A stretch of 64,000 nt of DNA. Source: CAZAMB01 sp964486335 (lineage in GTDB: Bacteria > Planctomycetota > Phycisphaerae > UBA1845). The notes beneath the pieces are model-generated. The model was not told where the DNA came from. It saw nothing but the letters and a program-made list of their open reading frames with translations, and searched no databases. The stretch is taken from NCBI GenBank assembly GCA_964486335.1, contig CAZAMB010000002.1, positions 124,001 through 188,000 of the forward strand, given 5' to 3'. The first letter of the stretch is position 1; each line of letters starts with the position of its first letter. Of this stretch, positions 59,526-64,000 are shown in pieces. The translations under genes and the position numbers were made by a program.

Positions 59526-60644
59526 ATGAATGCTATCCAGCAATTATATCGAGCCGGTCAGTCGGTCTGGTGCGACAATCTCAGCCGCGGGATCATCGAG
59601 TCGGGTGAGTTGCAGCGGCTGATCGACCTCGGCATCGTCGGCGTCACGTCCAACCCCACGATTTTCATGAAGGCGATCACCAGCGGCGGCGACTATGACG
59701 AGCGAATCGCTGCGGCGCTGGACGAGGGGGTGGACGACACGGTCGCGTTGTACGAGCGGCTGGCGATTCCCGACATCGCCGACGCGGCGGACCTGCTCCG
59801 GCCGGTCTACGATCGAACCAGCGGCGTGGACGGTTGCGTGAGTCTCGAAGTGAACCCTCGGCTGGCGTACGACACGCGCGGGACGGTGACCGAGGCTCGG
59901 CGGCTGTTCGCGGAGCTGGACCGCCCCAACGTGCTCATCAAGGTTCCCGCGACGGACGAAGGGATTCCGGCGATCGAGACGCTCATCGGCGAGGGGATCA
60001 ACGTCAACGTGACGCTGATTTTCTCGGTCGCGGTCTATCGTCGCGTGATGGACGCCTATCTCGGCGGACTACGCAAGCTCGACGCGTCCGGCGGCGACGT
60101 ATCGAAAGTGACGTCGGTCGCCTCATTCTTCGTGAGTCGCGTCGATTCGGCCGTCGACAAAATGCTTGAAGCAAAGCGCGGATCGGACGGCGGAATCGAA
60201 AAGCTGCCTGGCAAGGCCGCCATTGCCAATGCGGAACTGGCGTATGGCCGGTTTCTCGAAGTGTTTGATCCGGCCGGACCGTTCGGAGCGCTGAAACGCA
60301 AAGGCGCACGCGTACAGCGGCCATTGTGGGCAAGCACGAGCACGAAGAACCCGGCCTATCCCGATACGCTCTACGTGGACAATCTCATCGCGCCCGACAC
60401 GGTGAATACGATGCCTCCGGAGACGATCACGGCCACTTTGGATCACGGGCGAATCGGAACGAAACTGGGCGAAACGCTGGACCGGTCGCGGCAAGTCCTC
60501 GCCGATCTTGCGGAAGTGGGAATCGATCTGAAGGCCGTTACAGATCAACTGACGACCGACGGCGTCAAGGCCTTCGCGCGGAGCTTCGAGGAATTGCTTG
60601 CCGGACTCGAAGCAAGGCAAACGACGGTTCGATCGGCAGGCTAA
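59526..60644 (+). CDS. tal: transaldolase
   Basis: A 372-residue transaldolase, the long type used in Actinobacteria and Planctomycetota. Conserved parts: MNAIQQLYRAGQSVWCDNLS, GIVGVTSNPTIFMKAITSG, VSLEVNPRLAYDT, the Schiff-base lysine Lys139 in VLIKVPATDEGI, NVNVTLIFSVAVYRRV and FFVSRVDSAVDK. It transfers a dihydroxyacetone unit between sugar phosphates in the pentose-phosphate pathway. ATG 59526 starts the conserved helix. Transcription after the lipoprotein gene (23 bp gap) is likely. Confidence 0.95.
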   Translation: MNAIQQLYRAGQSVWCDNLSRGIIESGELQRLIDLGIVGVTSNPTIFMKAITSGGDYDERIAAALDEGVDDTVALYERLAIPDIADAADLLRPVYDRTSGVDGCVSLEVNPRLAYDTRGTVTEARRLFAELDRPNVLIKVPATDEGIPAIETLIGEGINVNVTLIFSVAVYRRVMDAYLGGLRKLDASGGDVSKVTSVASFFVSRVDSAVDKMLEAKRGSDGGIEKLPGKAAIANAELAYGRFLEVFDPAGPFGALKRKGARVQRPLWASTSTKNPAYPDTLYVDNLIAPDTVNTMPPETITATLDHGRIGTKLGETLDRSRQVLADLAEVGIDLKAVTDQLTTDGVKAFARSFEELLAGLEARQTTVRSAG

Positions 60645-60689
60645 ACTGCCTCAGGTCCGACGACGCCGGGAGCACGAGGAACTCGGCGA

Positions 60690-60911
60690 TCAAATGACAG
60701 ACCGCCGCTGGCGGTGGACACGCGATCGCAGGGCCATCCGCTCGCGCCCCGTGCCGTTGGACCGTCCGGAAGGTGATGCGCCGCCGGGCAGCGTCGCTCC
60801 AGGCAGGTACTCCTCGCGGCATTGTCGGCAACGGCGCAGAAACGACCGCTCCATCGCGTGAATCACCACGGGAAATCCGCAATGCGGGCAATGAGTATAA
60901 AACGCCTTCAT
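60690..60911 (-). CDS. small zinc-ribbon protein
   Basis: A 73-residue protein with two CxxC knuckles, MKAFYTHCPHCGFPVVIHAM and LRRCRQCREEYLPG, followed by an Arg-rich tail. The spacing is that of a one-zinc ribbon. GAGGGGAAG directly before the ATG at 60911 is a very good ribosome-binding site and is the main reason to call it coding; an upstream extension to 61058 has none. Function unknown; RNA or protein binding is possible. Confidence 0.6.
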   Translation of the reverse strand: MKAFYTHCPHCGFPVVIHAMERSFLRRCRQCREEYLPGATLPGGASPSGRSNGTGRERMALRSRVHRQRRSVI

Positions 60912-61232
60912 CTTCCCCTCTTTCCAAACGAACCCGCGACGGCGCGAACGGAATGGATGTTCGCGTCGAGTCGGCCGGGCAGTTGGTGAGAAACTCGCTG
61001 CACCCGTTGCCACAAGATCAGGGCGTTTTCTCAACAACCTGCACAACGTGCGGACCATCGGCGCGCAGCGCTCGCGGGCTTGTCATTCAAAGTGATGTTC
61101 AAATGGTTATCGAAGCGCCGTCCGGGCGGCGCCGGCGGAGCACGACGCGTGCCCCGGAATTGATTCTTCATTACCGCCGCACCCCGCGCCAACCGGAATA
61201 CGATGCCGGCGGCGCGGTTGCTGCCGAAGCGT
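60912..61232. other. intergenic region, nothing recognised
   Basis: About 320 bases between the zinc-ribbon start and the end of the upstream metalloprotease gene. Overlapping frames are shadows. A promoter for the zinc-ribbon gene is expected here. Confidence 0.4.
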
Positions 61233-62549
61233 TCACCGAGAACCTTGTTTCGGACTCAATCGCCGGACCACGACCGCGCCCCCCGGCGATTCAGAGTTCA
61301 CACGCAGGGAGACCCTCGGAATCCAAATTGGTTTCGCCGGTCCGGCGGCAACCAGACCTACGATTTCTTCCAGGAGCATCTCGCTGTCTTGCGTGCCGAT
61401 GGGCATGATGTCCGAGGACAGCGGAGAGTTCTTGAACTCCTGATCGAAAAGGAACGCGTCGGCGGCCGAGCGATCGTCCATCAAATCGAGATCATCATCG
61501 ACGTGGTTCAGGCCGAGCACGTGACCAGCCTCGTGCGCGGCAACGTTGCCGATCGCCAAGCCCATTTCGGCGGCAGTCGGATCGAATGAAAAAACCGTCG
61601 GGGTAAAGGACTCGGTGAAAATGATGGCGTCGTCACAACGGTCCGCGTTGTAGAGGTCCACGTTTTCGGCAATGCCGAACGCGGCGTCGTTGAAACCGCC
61701 GAAGAAAATCGTCGTGAACTTCTCGCCCGCGCCCGGCAATGGGTCGTCGGTGGTGAGAATCGTCACGTCGAACCGCTCGTAGTTCTGCTCCATGACCTCG
61801 CGAATCGTCCCCTTGATCACATCGGTCTGGCCGGCATAGATGGGATCGATATCGCGGGCGTCGAACGGCGGCAGGGTCATGCGTCCGAGCACCGGTGAAT
61901 CGACCGGTCCCCCGTCGAAATCGAGCAGGAGAATCTGGCCGACCGGCGGCGGAACGGTGTTGCCTTTGATGATTTGAACATCGACCGTGTACGCTCCCGA
62001 CTTCTTCCGACTGGACGCGAAGGCGGACCGCGTCACGACGAGATAATACGGATCGCCTCCGTGGCGAATGATCACGTCAATTCGCGAGTCGAGATTGCTT
62101 TCGGTGCGATCGTCGTTTTCGCTGACAAGTTTCCGTGCGTCGTCGAAAAGTGCGATGGATGCGTCCAGCGTAGCCGATCCCGCCGCGAAAGCGTCAATAA
62201 TCACCCGGTCACCGGCTTCGAGGTCGCCCAGCAAATAGACATCGAGGTCGTTCTGTGACTCCACGGTACCCTTCAGCTTCGCAAGGCCGCTGCTGTCAAA
62301 TACCGCGACAATCGGGAAATCAAAGCTATCGTTGGGCTCACCCGTCGTCTTGCCGAGTGGGCTGGTGACAGAGTCGTCGGTGTTTCCGTCCACGAAATCG
62401 GAGGGTTCATCGGGCACGGGAGGAATCACGGGCGGGCAACCGGTTGTCAGGAGGAGCACAATCGCCGGAATCGGCGATCTCGCCCGGCCAAACCTTTGTG
62501 CGATGCCTTGGCGGTGAAACCCGGTCGTTTTATCGAGTCGCTTGGACAT
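61233..62549 (-). CDS. secreted matrixin-like zinc metalloprotease, copy 1
   Basis: A 438-residue exported protein. The signal region (ARSPIPAIVLLLTTGC) ends in a lipobox-like cysteine. A pre-peptidase-like beta domain (LDVYLLGDLEAGDRVIIDAF; LDASIALFDDARKLVS) is at about 95-200. The catalytic part carries the metzincin motif HEAGHVLGLNH (His339, Glu340, His343, His349) followed by the DLMD turn, close to a Met-turn. Substrate unknown. It is paralogous to the upstream gene, with about 70 bp between, probably one transcript. The C-terminus ends in a short Arg-rich tail. Confidence 0.85.
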   Translation of the reverse strand: MSKRLDKTTGFHRQGIAQRFGRARSPIPAIVLLLTTGCPPVIPPVPDEPSDFVDGNTDDSVTSPLGKTTGEPNDSFDFPIVAVFDSSGLAKLKGTVESQNDLDVYLLGDLEAGDRVIIDAFAAGSATLDASIALFDDARKLVSENDDRTESNLDSRIDVIIRHGGDPYYLVVTRSAFASSRKKSGAYTVDVQIIKGNTVPPPVGQILLLDFDGGPVDSPVLGRMTLPPFDARDIDPIYAGQTDVIKGTIREVMEQNYERFDVTILTTDDPLPGAGEKFTTIFFGGFNDAAFGIAENVDLYNADRCDDAIIFTESFTPTVFSFDPTAAEMGLAIGNVAAHEAGHVLGLNHVDDDLDLMDDRSAADAFLFDQEFKNSPLSSDIMPIGTQDSEMLLEEIVGLVAAGPAKPIWIPRVSLRVNSESPGGAVVVRRLSPKQGSR

Positions 62550-62619
62550 CAAAGTTGTTCATCCGTAGTGAAATCAGTTGGACGAGGCCGCATCGGCCCC
62601 ATAGCCGCGTTTGAGTTCG

Positions 62620-63966
62620 TCATGGTACGTGGGACCCAAGGGTCCGATCAACCGTTTGGTCTACCGTCCGAGCGGCGTTGCATCGCAGCTCACATCCGCT
62701 GAGGAAGTATCCTTCGCGCGCGGCGAGATGCTCGTCGTCGTGGACTTCGTCCGGCACACGCGCTCGACGAACGGTATTCGCCTCCGAGCGTGCAAGCACC
62801 TTGTCCTCGTCGCCTCCGACGGAGTCGAGCAGCGATTGCGCCGAATCCTGATCACCGAGCGGAAACACGGCACTGTAGATTGGTGCACGCCGAAACGTCT
62901 GGCCCTTCATCAACTGCCGAAGGCTCGCCGTCACGTCCATGATATCGGTCGAATCCCGCGTGTGAACGAGTCCGAGCAAGTGACCGATCTCGTGGCTGGC
63001 GACGTTGGCCAGCGCCTGGGCCATTTCAGAGACATCCGGGCTGAGCGAAGCGAAGGCTTCAAACGTGTCTGTAAAAACGATGGCGTGCTGGGACTGGATG
63101 GCGTTGAATTCATCCACGCCGTCGGCGACGCCGAGCAGGGCGGCGTCGAACGTGCCGAAAAAGACGCGGCTCATCGTCGAATCGGGAACCGCCCCTTCGC
63201 TCGTCGACAGTATGGTGACGTTGTAACCGTCGAAATGCCGGCGCACGGCCGCAACCACTTGATCGATCATGTCGTCCGTCAAGCCGGCGAACGTGTCGTC
63301 GATGGAGACTGCGTCGAAGGTTGGAACGTCGATTGCCGGTCGGTTGCCGATGCGAACGCTGCGGGAACCCGCGAAGTCCAGGATGAACGTATCCGAGTGC
63401 GTCGGCGGAATCGCCGTCGCCGGTTCCATCGAGGCAACCAGTTCATACTCACCGGTCGAATCAAAACCCGGCGTGGCGGCAAACGCAATCAGGCAGGAAG
63501 GCGACTCGCGACGGATGACGACGTCGACGAACGGCCCCTGCCGTCCGAGATAGACGTTGCGGTGGTCGTTGACCAGCAACGAAGTTCCATCGGCATCGAA
63601 GAGAGCCACCGCGCCTTTCAGCGACGCGCCGACGGATACATCCACCAAAACACGATCTCCGGGCACGACCGGACCCAGGTCGTATACATCGACATCGGTG
63701 GAACTGCTGATGCGACCTTGAATAGCCTGCGCCGACTGCGTGGAATCGACGAGTTGGGCCAGCTCCAGGACGTGGTTGTTTCCGCTTTCGACATGCGATG
63801 GCAGATTGCCGGGTGGAACGGTCAATCCGAGTGTCGAGCGTGGGTTTTCGATACCGCCCGTGACATCCGCGCCACACCCCGCGGCGCCAACGGATGCGAA
63901 CAAGCAAAGAACCAGCATGGCGGCACGGCGCGAGGCCTTGCCGCAAACCTCGTTGCGGACGTACAC
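62620..63966 (-). CDS. secreted matrixin-like zinc metalloprotease, copy 2
   Basis: A 448-residue paralogue of the gene at 61233. Start at GTG 63966 with GGAGGGGG upstream; an earlier GTG at 63984 would put the ribosome-binding site inside the gene. Lipobox ASVGAAGC; then a pre-peptidase-like domain (VDVYDLGPVVPGDRVLVDVS; LKGAVALFDADGTSLLVN), and HEIGHLLGLVH (His325, Glu326, His329, His335) followed by DIMD. The region RVFFGTFDAALLGVADGVDE aligns with IFFGGFNDAAFGIAENVD of copy 1. Function unknown; extracellular proteolysis is inferred. The right edge of the window is just upstream. Confidence 0.84.
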   Translation of the reverse strand: MYVRNEVCGKASRRAAMLVLCLFASVGAAGCGADVTGGIENPRSTLGLTVPPGNLPSHVESGNNHVLELAQLVDSTQSAQAIQGRISSSTDVDVYDLGPVVPGDRVLVDVSVGASLKGAVALFDADGTSLLVNDHRNVYLGRQGPFVDVVIRRESPSCLIAFAATPGFDSTGEYELVASMEPATAIPPTHSDTFILDFAGSRSVRIGNRPAIDVPTFDAVSIDDTFAGLTDDMIDQVVAAVRRHFDGYNVTILSTSEGAVPDSTMSRVFFGTFDAALLGVADGVDEFNAIQSQHAIVFTDTFEAFASLSPDVSEMAQALANVASHEIGHLLGLVHTRDSTDIMDVTASLRQLMKGQTFRRAPIYSAVFPLGDQDSAQSLLDSVGGDEDKVLARSEANTVRRARVPDEVHDDEHLAAREGYFLSGCELRCNAARTVDQTVDRTLGSHVP

Positions 63967-64000
63967 AGCTTCCCCCTCCGCCACGGCAGCGCAAGACCGC

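Noticed and set aside
1..64000. CRISPR arrays, rRNA genes, transposases, integrases
   Set aside because: None was seen: no regularly spaced direct repeats, no rRNA-like sequence and no transposase or integrase motifs in the translations.

Overview
The window looks like a piece of a Planctomycetota chromosome, probably from the Phycisphaerae side of the phylum. The evidence is indirect but consistent: high GC; an ECF sigma factor overlapping a Ser/Thr kinase with TPR repeats; many secreted proteins ending in dockerin-like DxDxDG pairs (22747, 34499, 46698); 'CxxCGYNLTGN' zinc ribbons; DUF1559-like pseudopilins; and a TPR protein carrying two RNA-polymerase alpha-CTD modules. Genes for KdsC and LpxI suggest an LPS-type outer membrane. 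No phage, insertion sequence, CRISPR array or rRNA was seen; there is one tRNA (Arg, CCG).

Layout. 1-7.4 kb: partial glutamate dehydrogenase, zinc-ribbon membrane protein, tRNA-Arg, a GT2 glycosyltransferase divergent from a GT-C membrane glycosyltransferase whose 3' end runs about 340 bp antisense into a YfcE-like phosphoesterase, then a pseudopilin. 7.6-13.8 kb (+): HPF, PTS IIA, HPr and Enzyme I with no sugar permease (a regulatory PTS), then a DUF2344 protein translationally coupled to RNase E/G. 13.8-16 kb (-): nrdR, YbaK-type deacylase, sarcosine-oxidase-like enzyme. 16.2-17.3 kb: prfB with the classic UGA +1 frameshift. 17.5-22.6 kb (-): CAP lipoprotein, FHA-GAF-phosphatase, rplM-rpsI, manA, kdsC. 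22.7-25.2 kb: Cys-rich secreted protein and a DUF362 protein with an IPTL-CTERM-like tail. 26.4-31.1 kb (-): CvpA-like protein, a GspE-like ATPase that has lost the Walker A lysine, and an intact PilT. 32-34.4 kb (+): TPR/double alpha-CTD protein and SpoIID-like protein. 36.6-41.3 kb (-): ECF sigma, TPR kinase, lpxI. 41.5-47.1 kb (+): four exported proteins (fibre-like protein, two paralogous trypsin-like proteases, dockerin-like protein), flanked on the far side by a second receptor-type kinase (47-49.6 kb). 49.6-64 kb: efflux-pump relic, pepT, a beta-propeller lipoprotein, adenylate kinase-like protein, S9 peptidase, transaldolase, and two paralogous matrixin-like metalloproteases at the right edge.

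The window is mostly housekeeping plus a surface/secretion and signalling layer. The most unusual items are the TPR-double alpha-CTD protein, the Walker-A-defective GspE paralogue next to PilT, a dispersed family of covarying palindromic elements (about six copies, one nested), and the secreted-protease block between two kinases. All functions are read from sequence motifs; no database search was possible.
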